Source of the DNA: Echiichthys vipera
Taxonomy: Eukaryota > Chordata > Actinopteri > Perciformes > Trachinidae
Direction: 5' to 3'
NCBI GenBank assembly: GCA_963691815.1
Contig: OY829665.1
Span: 21,544,685-21,608,684 of the forward strand
DNA length: 64,000 nt
Both the position numbers and the translations under genes were made by a program. Positions 22,903 to 35,500 of this stretch are shown piece by piece; the stretch's first letter is position 1; each line of letters begins with the position of its first letter. A model generated the notes under the pieces. The model saw nothing but the letters and a program-made list of their open reading frames with translations. It searched no databases and was not told the DNA's origin.

Positions 22903-23008
22903 CTCTTCTCCTTGCCTTCTAACAGTAAGTGTCGGACCCAGGTGTGAAAAGTGCGGAATGGGGGGAGAGGAGAAGCGTCGAAAGGGGCGGGGCTACACAG
23001 TACACATC

Positions 23009-23081
23009 GGGGAATTAGCTCAAATGGTAGAGCGCTCGCTTTGCATGTGAGAGGTAGAGGGATCAACGCCCTCATTCTCCA
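23009..23081 (+). tRNA. tRNA-Ala (TGC), U23
   Basis: Intact. Confidence 0.94.
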
Positions 23082-23850
23082 CAATGCTTTACTATGAGTT
23101 CAGTAAAAACTAGTGTGATGCGGTGTCGGATGGACTGAGTGATTTCCTCTGGTTCGACACATATGACTTCCAGCAATCAAGCCATCAGTTGGCAGAGCTG
23201 ATTCCATGTACTATGAACCCTGGACAAGAATCAAGTCTGGACATAGGGTGGAGTGTCTCTTTCACACATGGTAGCACACAACAGGAGATAGTCTGTGTCA
23301 GATGCGTGCTCACTGACTAAGAATATTGTTTGGTTTTTCAGCGAGGGGTGATGTTGGTGCATTCAGCAGGCAGGACATGGCCACAAGCAACTAAGCCTCT
23401 TGCCGTTCCTTGAATTTAACTGACCATTAGAGGGTGGGTCCTTAGATACAGAAGTTCCCAAATCCCGTCCTTTCTCCATTTAGACAGTTCATTGCAGGTT
23501 TGTAGTGCATGTGTTGAAGAGGCTGCACATTGCTCTCTGGTTAGAAGGCAAGTTGATTTCCCGCAAGATCAACCTGTGTTTGAACAGTGAGCGTGTTCAT
23601 CTTTCCTTCCCTACCTTTTTTGGATTATAGTGAAGATTACAAAGTACATCAAAGACTTCCTCAAACACAAAGCAACATCGTGGCCTCTGAGGATGCAGCA
23701 GTGTGGTGACGAGAGCATTACTCGTCTGCTGTTCAGCCCAGGAGTGAATTGAGCAGGGTGAAGTTAATGCATTTTTCAGTGCATCAGTATGTTGCGGAAA
23801 CTGATCTTCCAATGAGCCAGTTACATTGCGAGGCAAAGTGAGCAGCTATA

Positions 23851-23932
23851 CGACGAGGATGGGATTAAGACCCATGCGTGCAGAGCACAATGGATTAGCA
23901 GTCCATCACCTTAACCACTCGGCCACCTCGTC
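23851..23932 (-). tRNA. tRNA-Ser (GCT), U24, B box decayed
   Basis: T loop TCTTAAT. Confidence 0.6.
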
Positions 23933-24038
23933 CTCTTCTCCTTGCCTTCTAACAGTAAGTGTCGGACCCAGGTGTGAAAAGTGCGGAATGGGGGGAGAGG
24001 AGAAGCGTCGAAAGGGGCGGGGCTACACAGTACACATC

Positions 24039-24111
24039 GGGGAATTAGCTCAAATGGTAGAGCGCTCGCTTTGCATGTGAGAGGTAGAGGGATCAACGCC
24101 CTCATTCTCCA
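24039..24111 (+). tRNA. tRNA-Ala (TGC), U24
   Basis: Intact. Confidence 0.94.
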
Positions 24112-24889
24112 CAATGCTTTACTATGAGTTCAGTAAAAACTAGTGTGATGCGGTGTCGGATGGACTGAGTGATTTCCTCTGGTTCGACACATATGACTTC
24201 CAGCAATCAAGCCATCAGTTGGCAGAGCTGATTCCATGTACTATGAACCCTGGACAAGAATCAAGTCTGGACATAGGGTGGAGTGTCTCTTTCACACATG
24301 GTAGCACACAACAGGAGATAGTCTGTGTCAGATGCGTGCTCACTGACTAAGAATATTGTTTGGTTTTTCAGCGAGGGGTGATGTTGGTGCATTCAGCAGG
24401 CAGGACATGGCCACAAGCAACTAAGCCTCTTGCCGTTCCTTGAATTTAACTGACCATTAGAGGGTGGGTCCTTTGATACAGAAGTTCCAAAATCCCGTCC
24501 TTTCTCCATTTAGACAGTTCATTGCAGGTTTGTAGTGCATGTGTTGAAGAGGCTGCACATTGCTCTCTGGTTAGAAGGCAAGTTGATTTCCCGCAAGATC
24601 AACCTGTGTTTGAACAGTGAGCGTGTTCATCTTTCCTTCCCTACCTTTTTTGGATTATTGTGAAGATTACAAAGTACATCAAAGACTTCCTCAAACACAA
24701 AGCAATATCTTGGCCTCTGAGGATGCAGCAGTGTGGTGACGAGATCATTACTCGTCTTCTGTTCAGCCCAGGAGTGAATTGAGCAGTGTGTTTAGGGTGA
24801 AGTTAATGCATTTTTCAGTGCATCAGTATGTTGCGGAAACTGATCTTCCAATGAGCCAGTTACATTGCGGGGCAAAGTGAGCAGCTATA

Positions 24890-24971
24890 CGACGAGGATG
24901 GGATTCAGACCCATGCGTGCAGAGCACAATGGATTAGCAGTCCATCGCCTTAACCACTCGGCCACCTCGTC
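24890..24971 (-). tRNA. tRNA-Ser (GCT), U25
   Basis: T loop TCTGAAT. Confidence 0.7.
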
Positions 24972-25077
24972 CTCTTCTCCTTGCCTTCTAGCAGTAAGTG
25001 TCGGACCCAGGTGTGAAAAGTGCGGAATGGGGGGAGAGGAGAAGCGTCCAAAGAGGCGGGGCTACACAGTACACATC

Positions 25078-25150
25078 GGGGAATTAGCTCAAATGGTAGA
25101 GCGCTCGCTTTGCATGTGAGAGGTAGAGGGATCAATGCCCTCATTCTCCA
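25078..25150 (+). tRNA. tRNA-Ala (TGC), U25
   Basis: T loop ATCAATG; stems intact. Confidence 0.92.
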
Positions 25151-25625
25151 CAATGCTTTACTATGAGTTCGGTAAAAACTAGTGTGATGCGGTGTCGGCT
25201 GGACCGAGTGATTTCCTCTGGATCGACACATATGACTTCCAGCAATCAAGCCATCAGTTGGCAGAGCTGATTCCATGTACTATGAACCCTGGACAAGAAT
25301 CAAGTCTGGACATAGGGTGGAGTGTCTCATTCACACATGGTAGCACACAACAGGAGATAGTCTGTGTAAGATGCGTGCTCACTGACTAAGAATATTGTTT
25401 GGTTTTTCGGCGAGGGGTGATGTTGGTGCATTCAGCAGGCAGGACATGGCCACAAGCAACTAAGCCTCTTGCCGTTCTTGAATTTAACTGACCATTAGAG
25501 GGTGGGTCCTTAGATACAGAAGTTCCCAAATCCCGTCCTTTCTCCATTTAGACAGTTCATTGCAGGTTTGTAGTGCATGTGTTGAAGAGGCTGCACATTG
25601 CTCTCTGGTTAGAAGGCAAGTTGAT

Positions 25626-25969
25626 GAGACCAATCTGTTAGTGGTTCGCAGAGTAAACTCAAATCAAGGGAAAGCATCTTTCAGTCATTATGCAACAAAC
25701 AGCTGGAATAAACTTCCTGAAGATCTGAGACTTTCACCCACTCTGACCACTTTTAAAACTAGACTGAAAACTTTTATGTTCACCTTAGCTTTCTGCTAAA
25801 TCTTCGCACTTTTAACGTCCGCACTGTTTTGATTATTGTCTATGTTTTTATTCTCTTTGTCTTCCTGTAATGCATTTGAATTCATGACATGTTGTGCTGT
25901 GAAGCACTTTGAGTCTGCCTTGTGTATGAAAAGTGCTATACAAATAAAGCTGCCTTGCCTTGCCTTGCC
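25626..25969 (+). mobile_element. 5'-truncated LINE 3' end inserted in the array
   Basis: About 344 bp unlike any other spacer. It encodes a LINE ORF2-like C terminus (NSWNKLPEDLRL, then FKTRLKTFMF), followed by a 3' UTR with gaagcactttgagtctgcc, aaaagtgctatacaaataaa and a gccttgccttgcctt tail. The target sequence ttgat occurs at 25,621-25,625 and again at 25,970-25,974, a plausible short target-site duplication. The tail resembles fish L2-type LINEs (from memory, clade uncertain). The host spacer is otherwise complete, so it jumped into an existing array. Confidence 0.85.
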
Positions 25970-26287
25970 TTGATTCCCCGCAAGATCAACCTGTGTTTGA
26001 GCAGTGAGCATCTTGTGAGAGTGTTCATCTTTCCTTCCCTACCTTTTTTGGATTATTGTGAAGATTACAAAGTACATCAAAGACTTCCTCAAACACAAAG
26101 CAACATCTTGGCCTCTGAGGATGCAGCAGTGTGGTGACGAGATCATTACTCGTCTTCTGTTCAGCCCAGGAGTGAATTGAGCAGTGTGTTTAGGGTGAAG
26201 TTAATGCATTTTTCAGTGCATCAGTATGTTGCGGAAACTGATCTTCCAATGAGCCAGTTACATTGCGGGGCAAAGTGAGCAGCTATA

Positions 26288-26369
26288 CGACGAGGATGGG
26301 ATTCAGACCCATGCGTGCAGAGCACAATGGATTAGCAGTCCATCACCTTAACCACACGGCCACCTCGTC
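26288..26369 (-). tRNA. tRNA-Ser (GCT), U26
   Basis: T loop TCTGAAT and A-box change CCGTGTGG. Confidence 0.6.
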
Positions 26370-26475
26370 CTCTTCTCCTTGCTTTCTAACAGTAAGTGTC
26401 GGACCCAGGTGCGAAAAGTGCGGAATGGGGGGAGAGGAGAAGTGTCAAAAGGGGCGGGGCTACACAGTACACGTC

Positions 26476-26548
26476 GGGGAATTAGCTCAAATGGTAGAGC
26501 GCTCGCTTTGCATGTGAGAGGTAGAGCGATCAACGCCCTCATTCTCCA
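26476..26548 (+). tRNA. tRNA-Ala (TGC), U26
   Basis: T-stem C:C mismatch (GAGCG). Confidence 0.85.
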
Positions 26549-27326
26549 CAATGCTTTGCTATGAGTTCGGTAAAAACTAGTGTAATGGGGTGTCGGATGG
26601 ACCGAGTGATTTCCTCTGGATTGACACATATGACTTCCAGCATTCAAGCCATCAGTTGGCAGAGTTGATTCCATGTAGTATCAACCCTGGACAAGAATCA
26701 AGTCTGGACATAGGGTGGAGTGTCTCTTTCACACATGGTAGCACACAACAGGAGATAGTCTGTGTCAGATGCGTGCTCACTGACTAAGAATATTGTTTTG
26801 TTTTTCAGCGAGGGGTGATGTTGGTGCATTCAGCAGGCAGGACATGGCCACAAGCAACTAAGCCTCTTGCCGTTCCTTGAATTTAACTGACCATTAGAGG
26901 GTGGGTCCTTTGATACAGAAGTTCCAAAATCCCATCCTTTCTCCATTTAGACAGTTCATTGCAGGTTTGTAGTGCATGTGTTGAAGAGGCTGCACATTGC
27001 TCTCTGGTTAGAAGGCAAGTTGATTTCCCGCAAGATCAACCTGTGTTTGAACAGTGAGCGTGTTCATCTTTCCTTCCCTACCTTTTTTGGATTATTGTGA
27101 AGATTACAAAGTACATCAAAGACTTCCTCAAACACAAAGCAACATCGTGGCCTCTGAGGATGCAGCAGTGTGGTGACGAGATCATTACTCGTCTTCTGTT
27201 CAGCCCAGGAGTGAATTGAGCAGTGTGTTTAGGGTGAAGTTAATGCATTTTTCAGTGCATCAGTATGTTGCGGAAACTGATCTTCCAATGAGCCAATTAC
27301 ATTGCGGGGCAAAGTAAGCAGCTATA

Positions 27327-27405
27327 CGACGAGGATGGGATTCGGAATGCGTGCAGAGCACAATGGATTAGCAGTCCATCGCCTTAACCACTCGGCCACC
27401 TCGTC
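27327..27405 (-). pseudogene. tRNA-Ser with T-stem deletion, U27
   Basis: Same three-base loss as U22. Confidence 0.85.
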
Positions 27406-27506
27406 CTCTTCTCCTTGCTTTCTAACAGTAAGTGTCAGACCCAGGTGCGAAAACTGCAGAATGGGGGGAGAGGAGAAGCGTCGAAAGGGGCTAAACAGTA
27501 CGCATC

Positions 27507-27579
27507 GGGGAATTAGCTCAAATGGTAGAGCGCTCGCTTAGCATGTGAGAGGTAGAGGGATCAACGCCCTCATTCTCCA
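27507..27579 (+). tRNA. tRNA-Ala (AGC), U27
   Basis: Intact; the GC box upstream is missing. Confidence 0.92.
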
Positions 27580-28348
27580 CAATGCTTTACTATGAGTTTG
27601 GTAAAAACTAGTGTGATGCAGTGTCGCATGGACCGAGTGATTTCCTCTGGATCGACACATATGACTTCCAGCAATCAAGCCATCAGTTGGCAGAGCTGAT
27701 TCCATGTACTATGAACCCTGGACAAGAATCAAGTCTGGACATAGGGTGGAGTGTCTCTTTCACACATGGTAGCACACAACAGGAGATAGTCTGTGTCAGA
27801 TGCGTGCTCACTGACTAATAATATTGTTTGGTTTTTCAGCGAGGGGTGATGTTGGTGCATTCAAAAGGCAGGACATGGCCACAAGCAACTAAGCCTCTTG
27901 CCGTTCCTTGAATTTAACTGACCATTAGAGGGTGGGTCCTTAGATACAGAAGTTCCCAAATCCCGTCCTTTCTCCATTTAGACAGTTCATTGCAGGTTTG
28001 TAGTGCATGTGTTGAAGAGGCTGCACATTGCTCTCTGGTTAGAAGGCAAGTTGATTCCCCGCAAGATCAACCTGTGTTTGAGCAGTGAGCGTGTTCATCT
28101 TTCCTTCCCTACCTTTTTTGGATTATAGTGAAGATTACAAAGTACATCAAAGACTTCCTCAAACACAAAGCAACATCGTGGCCTCTGAGGATGCAGCAGT
28201 GTGGTGACGAGAGCATTACTCGTCTGCTGTTCAGCCCAGGAGTGAATTGAGCAGGGTGAAGTTAATGCATTTTTCAGTGCATCAGTATGTTGCGGAAACT
28301 GATCTTCCAATGAGCCAGTTACATTGCGAGGCAAAGTGAGCAGCTATA

Positions 28349-28430
28349 CGACGAGGATGGGATTAAGACCCATGCGTGCAGAGCACAATGGATTAGCAGT
28401 CCATCACCTTAACCACTCGGCCACCTCGTC
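28349..28430 (-). tRNA. tRNA-Ser (GCT), U28, B box decayed
   Basis: T loop TCTTAAT. Confidence 0.6.
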
Positions 28431-28536
28431 CTCTTCTCCTTGCCTTCTAACAGTAAGTGTCGGACCCAGGTGTGAAAAGTGCGGAATGGGGGGAGAGGAG
28501 AAGCGTCGAAAGGGGCGGGGCTACACAGTACACATC

Positions 28537-28609
28537 GGGGCATTAGCTCAAATGGTAGAGCGCTCGCTTTGCATGTGAGAGGTAGAGGGATCAACGCCCT
28601 CATTCTCCA
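28537..28609 (+). tRNA. tRNA-Ala (TGC), U28, acceptor mutant
   Basis: The start reads ggggcatta: A5 to C breaks one acceptor pair. G3:U70 and the anticodon arm are unchanged. Confidence 0.85.
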
Positions 28610-29378
28610 CAATGCTTTACTATGAGTTCAGTAAAAACTAGTGTGATGCGGTGTCGGATGGACTGAGTGATTTCCTCTGGTTCGACACATATGACTTCCA
28701 GCAATCAAGCCATCAGTTGGCAGAGCTGATTCCATGTACTATGAACCCTGGACAAGAATCAAGTCTGGACATAGGGTGGAGTGTCTCTTTCACACATGGT
28801 AGCACACAACAGGAGATAGTCTGTGTCAGATGCGTGCTCACTGACTAAGAATATTGTTTGGTTTTTCAGCGAGGGGTGATGTTGGTGCATTCAAAAGGCA
28901 GGACATGGCCACAAGCAACTAAGCCTCTTGCCGTTCCTTGAATTTAACTGACCATTAGAGGGTGGGTCCTTAGATACAGAAGTTCCCAAATCCCGTCCTT
29001 TCTCCATTTAGACAGTTCATTGCAGGTTTGTAGTGCATAAGTTGAAGAGGCTGCACATTGCTCTCTGGTTAGAAGGCAAGTTGATTCCCCGCAAGATCAA
29101 CCTGTGTTTGAGCAGTGAGCGTGTTCATCTTTCCTTCCCTACCTTTTTTGGATTATTGTGAAGATTACAAAGTACATCAAAGACTTCCTCAAACACAAAG
29201 CAACATCGTGGCCTCTGAGGATGCAGCAGTGTGGTGACGAAATCATTACTCGTCTTCTGTTCAGCCCAGGAGGGAATTGAGCTTGGTGAAGGTAATGCAT
29301 TTTTCAGTGCATCAGTATGTTGCAGAAACTGATCTTCCAATGAGCCAGTTACATTGCGGGGCAAAGTAAGCATCTATA

Positions 29379-29457
29379 CGACGAGGATGGGATTCGGAAT
29401 GCGTGCAGAGCACAATGGATTAGCAGTCCATCGCCTTAACCACTCGGCCACCTCGTC
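29379..29457 (-). pseudogene. tRNA-Ser with T-stem deletion, U29
   Basis: Same three-base loss as U22. Confidence 0.85.
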
Positions 29458-29558
29458 CTCTTCTCCTTGCTTTCTAACAGTAAGTGTCAGACCCAGGTGC
29501 GAAAACTGCAGAATGGGGGGAGAGGAGAAGCGTCGAAAGGGGCTAAACAGTACGCATC

Positions 29559-29631
29559 GGGGAATTAGCTCAAATGGTAGAGCGCTCGCTTAGCATGTGA
29601 GAGGTAGAGGGATCAACGCCCTCATTCTCCA
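29559..29631 (+). tRNA. tRNA-Ala (AGC), U29
   Basis: Intact; GC box upstream missing. Confidence 0.92.
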
Positions 29632-30398
29632 CAATGCTTTACTATGAGTTTGGTAAAAACTAGTGTGATGCAGTGTCGCATGGACCGAGTGAATTCCTCT
29701 GGATCGACACATATGACTTCCAGCAATCAAGCCATCAGTTGGCAGAGCTGATTCCATGTACTATGAACCCTGGACAAGAATCAAGTCTGGACATAGGGTG
29801 GAGTGTCTCTTTCACACATGGTAGCACACAACAGGAGATAGTCTGTGTCAGATGCGTGCTCACTGACTAAGAATATTGTTTGGTGTTTCAGCGAGGGGTG
29901 ATGTTGGTGCATTCAGCAGGCAGGACATGGCCACAAGCAACTAAGCCTCTTGCCGTTCCTTGAATTTAACTGACCATTAGAGGGTGGGTCCTTAGATACA
30001 GAAGTTCCCAAATCCCGTCCTTTCTCCATTTAGACAGTTCATTGCAGGTTTGTAGTGCATGTGTTGAAGAGGCTGCACATTGCTCTCTGGTCAGAAGGCA
30101 AATTGATTCCCCGCAAGATCAACCTGTGTTTGAGCAGTGAGCGTGTTCATCTTTCCTTCCCTACCTTTTTTGGATTATAGTGAAGATTACAAAGTACATC
30201 AAAGACTTCCTCAAACACAAAGCAACATCGTGGCCTCTGAGGATGCAGCAGTGTGGTGACGAGATCATTACTCGTCTTCTGTTCAGCCCAGGAGTGAATT
30301 GAGCAGTGAAGTTAATGCATTTTTCAGTGCATCAGTATGTTGCGGAAACTGATATTCCAATGAGCCAGTTACATTGCGGGGCAAAGTGAGCAGCTATA

Positions 30399-30480
30399 CG
30401 ACAGGGATGGGATTCAGACCCATGCGTGCAGAGCACAATGGATTAGCAGTCCATCGCCTTAACCACTCGGCCACCTCGTC
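30399..30480 (-). tRNA. tRNA-Ser (GCT), U30
   Basis: Sister of U1: acceptor CCCTGTC, T loop TCTGAAT. Confidence 0.7.
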
Positions 30481-30586
30481 CTCTTCTCCTTGCCTTCTAG
30501 CAGTAAGTGTCGGACCCAGGTGTGAAAAGTGCGGAATGGGGGGAGAGGAGAAGCGTCGAAAGGGGCGGGGCTACACAGTACACGTC

Positions 30587-30659
30587 GGGGAATTAGCTCA
30601 AATGGTAGAGTGCTCGCTTCGCATGTGAGAGGTAGAGGGATCAACGCCCTCATTCTCCA
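30587..30659 (+). tRNA. tRNA-Ala (CGC), U30
   Basis: Sister of U1; the only other CGC copy. Confidence 0.92.
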
Positions 30660-31416
30660 AAATGCTTTACTATGAGTTCGGTAAAAACTAGTGTGATGCG
30701 GTGTCGGATGGACCGAGTGATTTCCTCTGGATCGACACATATGACTTCCAGCAATCAAGCCATCAGTTGGCAGAGCTGATTCCATGTACTATGAACCCTG
30801 GACAAGAATCAAGTCTGGACATAGGATGGAGTGTCTCTTTCACACATGGTAGCACACAACAGGAGATAGTCTGTGTCAGATGCGTGCTCACTGACTAAGA
30901 ATATTGTTTGGTTTTTCAGCGAGGGGTGATGTTGGTGCATTCAGCAGGCAGGACATGGCCACAAGCAACTAAGCCTCTTGCCAACCTTGAATTTAACTGA
31001 CCATTAGAGGGTGGGTCCTTAGATACAGAAGTTCCCAAATCCCGTCCTTTCTCCATTTAGACAGTTCATTGCAGGTTTGTAGTGCATGTGTTGAAGAGGC
31101 TGCACATTGCTCTCTGGTTAGAAGGCAAGTTGATTCCCCGCAAGATCAACCTGTGTTTGAGCAGTGAGCGTGTTCATCTTTCCTTCCCTACCTTTTTTGG
31201 ATTATAGTGAAGATTACAAAGTACATCAAATACTTCCTCAAACACAAAGCCTCTGAGGATGCAGCAGTGTGGTGACGAGAGCATTACTCGTCTGCTGTTC
31301 AGCCCAGGAGTGAATTGAGCAGGCTGAAGGTAATGCATTTTTCAGTGCATCAGTATGTTGGGGAAACTGATCTTCCAATGAACCAGTTACATTGCGGGGC
31401 AAAGTAAGCATTTATA

Positions 31417-31498
31417 CGATGAGGATGGGATTTGGACCCATGCGTGCAGAGCACAATGGATTAGCAGTCCATCGCCTTAACCACTCGGCCACCTCGTC
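31417..31498 (-). tRNA. tRNA-Ser (GCT), U31
   Basis: Sister of U2: T loop TCCAAAT, C3:A70. Confidence 0.7.
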
Positions 31499-31604
31499 CT
31501 CTTCTCCTTGCTTTCTAACAGTAAGTGTCGGACCCAGGTGCGAAAAGTGCGGAATGGGGGGAGAGGAGAAGCGTCGAAAGGGGCGGGGCTACACAGTACA
31601 CATC

Positions 31605-31677
31605 GGGGAATTAGCTCAAATGGTAGAGCGCTCGCTTTGCATGTGAGAGGTAGAGGGATCAACGCCCTCATTCTCCA
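31605..31677 (+). tRNA. tRNA-Ala (TGC), U31
   Basis: Intact, sister of U2. Confidence 0.94.
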
Positions 31678-32446
31678 CAATGCTTTACTATGAGTTCAGT
31701 AAAAACTAGTGTGATGCGGTGTCGGATGGACTGAGTGATTTCCTCTGGTTCGACACATATGACTTCCAGCAATCAAGCCATCAGTTGGCAGAGCTGATTC
31801 CATGTACTATGAACCCTGGACAAGAATCAAGTCTGGACATAGGGTGGAGTGTCTCTTTCACACATGGTAGCACACAACAGGAGATAGTCTGTGTCAGATG
31901 CGTGCTCACTGACTCAGAATATTGTTTGGTTTTTCAGCGAGGGGTGATGTTGGTGCATTCAAAAGGCAGGACATGGCCACAAGCAACTAAGCCTCTTGCC
32001 GTTCCTTGAATTTAACTGACCATTAGAGGGTGGGTCCTTAGATACAGAAGTTCCCAAATCCCGTCCTTTCTCCATTTAGACAGTTCATTGCAGGTTTGTA
32101 GTGCATAAGTTGAAGAGGCTGCACATTGCTCTCTGGTTAGAAGGCAAGTTGATTCCCCGCAAGATCAACCTGTGTTTGAGCAGTGAGCGTGTTCATCTTT
32201 CCTTCCCTACCTTTTTTGGATTAAGGTGAAGATTACAAAGTACATCAAAGACTTCCTCAAACACAAAGCAACATCGTGGCCTCTGAGGATGCAGCAGTGT
32301 GGTGACGAGATCATTACTCGTCTTCTGTTCAGCCCAGGAGTGAATTGAGCAGGGTGAAGGTAATGCATTTTTCAGTGCATCAGTATGTTGCAGAAACTGA
32401 TCTTCCAATGAGCCAGTTACATTTTGGGGCAAAGTAAGCATCTATA

Positions 32447-32469
32447 CAACGAGGATGGGATTCGGACCC
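32447..32469 (-). pseudogene. tRNA-Ser stub, U32
   Basis: Sister of the U3 stub with the same breakpoint. Confidence 0.9.
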
Positions 32470-32493
32470 GGGCGGGGCTACACAGTACACGTC

Positions 32494-32566
32494 GGGGAAT
32501 TAGCTCAAATGGTAGAGTGCTCGCTTTGCATGTGAGAGGTAGAGGGATCAACGCCCTCATTCTCCA
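32494..32566 (+). tRNA. tRNA-Ala (TGC), U32
   Basis: Intact with G10:U25. Confidence 0.92.
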
Positions 32567-33323
32567 CAATGCTTTACTATGAGTTCGGTAAAAACTAGTG
32601 TGATGCGGTGTCGGATGGACCGAGTGATTTCCTCTGGATCGACACATATGACTTCCAGCAATCAAGCCATCAGTTGGCAGAGCTGATTCCATGTACTATG
32701 AACCCTGGACAAGAATCAAGTCTGGACATAGGATGGAGTTTCTCTTTCACACATGGTAGCACACAACAGGAGATAGTCTGTGTCAGATGCGTGCTCACTG
32801 ACTAAGAATATTGTTTTGTTTTTCAGCGAGGGGTGATGTTGGTGCATTCAGCAGGCAGGACATGGCCACAAGCAACTAAGCCTCTTGCCAACCTTGAATT
32901 TAACTGACCATTAGAGGGTGGGTCCTTAGATACAGAAGTTCCCAAATCCCGTCCTTTCTCCATTTAGACAGTTCATTGCAGGTTTGTAGTGCATGTGTTG
33001 AAGAGGCTGCACATTGCTCTCTGGTTAGAAGGCAAGTTGATTCCCCGCAAGATATACCTGTGTTTGAGCAGTGAGCGTGTTCATCTTTCCTTCCCTACCT
33101 TTTTTGGATTATAGGGAAGATTACAAAGTACATCAAATACTTCCTCAAACACAAAGCCTCTGAGGATGCAGCAGTGTGGTGACGAGAGCATTACTCGTCT
33201 GCTGTTCAGCCCAGGAGTGAATTGAGCAGGCTGAAGGTAATGCATTTTTCAGTGCATCAGTATGTTGGGGAAACTGATCTTCCAATGAACCAGTTACATT
33301 GCGGGGCAAAGTAAGCATTTATA

Positions 33324-33405
33324 CGATGAGGATGGGATTTGGACCCATGCGTGCAGAGCACAATGGATTAGCAGTCCATCGCCTTAACCACTCGGCCACC
33401 TCGTC
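33324..33405 (-). tRNA. tRNA-Ser (GCT), U33
   Basis: Sister of U4: T loop TCCAAAT, C3:A70. Confidence 0.7.
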
Positions 33406-33511
33406 CTCTTCTCCTTGCTTTCTAACAGTAAGTGTCGGACCCAGGTGCGAAAAGTGCGGAATGGGGGGAGAGGAGAAGCGTCGAAAGGGGCGGGGCTACA
33501 CAGTACACATC

Positions 33512-33584
33512 GGGGAATTAGCTCAAATGGTAGAGCGCTCGCTTTGCATGTGAGAGGTAGAGGGATCAACGCCCTCATTCTCCA
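33512..33584 (+). tRNA. tRNA-Ala (TGC), U33
   Basis: Intact. Confidence 0.94.
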
Positions 33585-34353
33585 CAATGCTTTACTATGA
33601 GTTAAGTAAAAACTAGTGTGATGCGGTGTCGGATGGACTGAGTGATTTCCTCTGGTTCGACACATATGACTTCCAGCAATCAAGCCATCAGTTGGCAGAG
33701 CTGATTCCATGTACTATGAACCCTGGACAAGAATCAAGTCTGGACATAGGGTGGAGTGTCTCTTTCACACATGGTAGCACACAACAGGAGATAGTCTGTG
33801 TCAGATGCGTGCTCACTGACTCAGAATATTGTTTGGTTTTTCAGCGAGGGGTGATGTTGGTGCATTCAAAAGGCAGGACATGGCCACAAGCAACTAAGCC
33901 TCTTGCCGTTCCTTGAATTTAACTGACCATTAGAGGGTGGGTCCTTAGATACAGAAGTTCCCAAATCCCGTCCTTTCTCCATTTAGACAGTTCATTGCAG
34001 GTTTGTAGTGCATAAGTTGAAGAGGCTGCACATTGCTCTCTGGTTAGAAGGCAAGTTGATTCCCCGCAAGATCAACCTGTGTTTGAGCAGTGAGCGTGTT
34101 CATCTTTCCTTCCCTACCTTTTTTGGATTAAGGTGAAGATTACAAAGTACATCAAAGACTTCCTCAAACACAAAGCAACATCGTGGCCTCTGAGGATGCA
34201 GCAGTGTGGTGACGAGATCATTACTCGTCTTCTGTTCAGCCCAGGAGTGAATTGAGCAGGGTGAAGGTAATGCATTTTTCAGTGCATCAGTATGTTGCAG
34301 AAACTGATCTTCCAATGAGCCAGTTACATTTTGGGGCAAAGTAAGCATCTATA

Positions 34354-34376
34354 CAACGAGGATGGGATTCGGACCC
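34354..34376 (-). pseudogene. tRNA-Ser stub, U34
   Basis: Sister of the U5 stub. Confidence 0.9.
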
Positions 34377-34400
34377 GGGCGGGGCTACACAGTACACGTC

Positions 34401-34473
34401 GGGGAATTAGCTCAAATGGTAGAGTGCTCGCTTTGCATGTGAGAGGTAGAGGGATCAACGCCCTCATTCTCCA
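34401..34473 (+). tRNA. tRNA-Ala (TGC), U34
   Basis: Intact with G10:U25. Confidence 0.92.
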
Positions 34474-35239
34474 CAATGCTTTACTATGAGTTCGGTAAAA
34501 ACTAGTGTGATGCGGTGTCGGATGGACCGAGTGATTTCCTCTGGATCGACACATATGACTTCCAGCAATCAAGCCATCAGTTGGCAGAGCTGATTCCATG
34601 TACTATGAACCCTGGACAAGAATCAAGTCTGGACATAGGATGGAGTTTCTCTTTCACACATGGTAGCACACAACAGGAGATAGTCTGTGTCAGATGCGTG
34701 CTCACTGACTAAGAATATTGTTTTGTTTTTCAGCGAGGGGTGATGTTGGTGCATTCAGCAGGCAGGACATGGCCACAAGCAACTAAGCCTCTTGCCAACC
34801 TTGAATTTAACTGACCATTAGAGGGTGGGTCCTTAGATACAGAAGTTCCCAAATCCCGTCCTTTCTCCATTTAGACAGTTCATTGCAGGTTTGTAGTGCA
34901 TGTGTTGAAGAGGCTGCACATTGCTCTCTGGTTAGAAGGCAAGTTGATTCCCCGCAAGATATACCTGTGTTTGAGCAGTGAGCGTGTTCATCTTTCCTTC
35001 CCTACCTTTTTTGGATTATAGTGAAGATTACAAAGTACATCAAAGACTTCCTCAAACACAAAGCAACATCGTGGCCTCTGAGGATGCAGCAGTGTGGTGA
35101 CGAGATCATTACTCGTCTTCTGTTCAGCCCAGGAGTGAATTGAGCAGTGAAGTTAATGCATTTTTCAGTGCATCAGTATGTTGCGGAAACTGATATTCCA
35201 ATGAGCCAGTTACATTGCGGGGCAAAGTGAGCAGCTATA

Positions 35240-35321
35240 CGACAGGGATGGGATTCAGACCCATGCGTGCAGAGCACAATGGATTAGCAGTCCATCGCCT
35301 TAACCACTCGGCCACCTCGTC
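35240..35321 (-). tRNA. tRNA-Ser (GCT), U35
   Basis: Sister of U6: acceptor CCCTGTC, T loop TCTGAAT. Confidence 0.7.
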
Positions 35322-35427
35322 CTCTTCTCCTTGCTTTCTAACAGTAAGTGTCGGACCCAGGTGCGAAAAGTGCGGAATGGGGGGAGAGGAGAAGCGTCGA
35401 AAGGGGCGGGGCTACACAGTACACGTC

Positions 35428-35500
35428 GGGGAATTAGCTCAAATGGTAGAGTGCTCGCTTTGCATGTGAGAGGTAGAGGGATCAACGCCCTCATTCTCCA
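35428..35500 (+). tRNA. tRNA-Ala (TGC), U35
   Basis: Intact with G10:U25. Confidence 0.92.

Noticed and set aside
25560..25799. An 80-codon plus-strand frame
   Set aside because: It is a chance fusion of array spacer with the inserted LINE's ORF2 end, not a gene.
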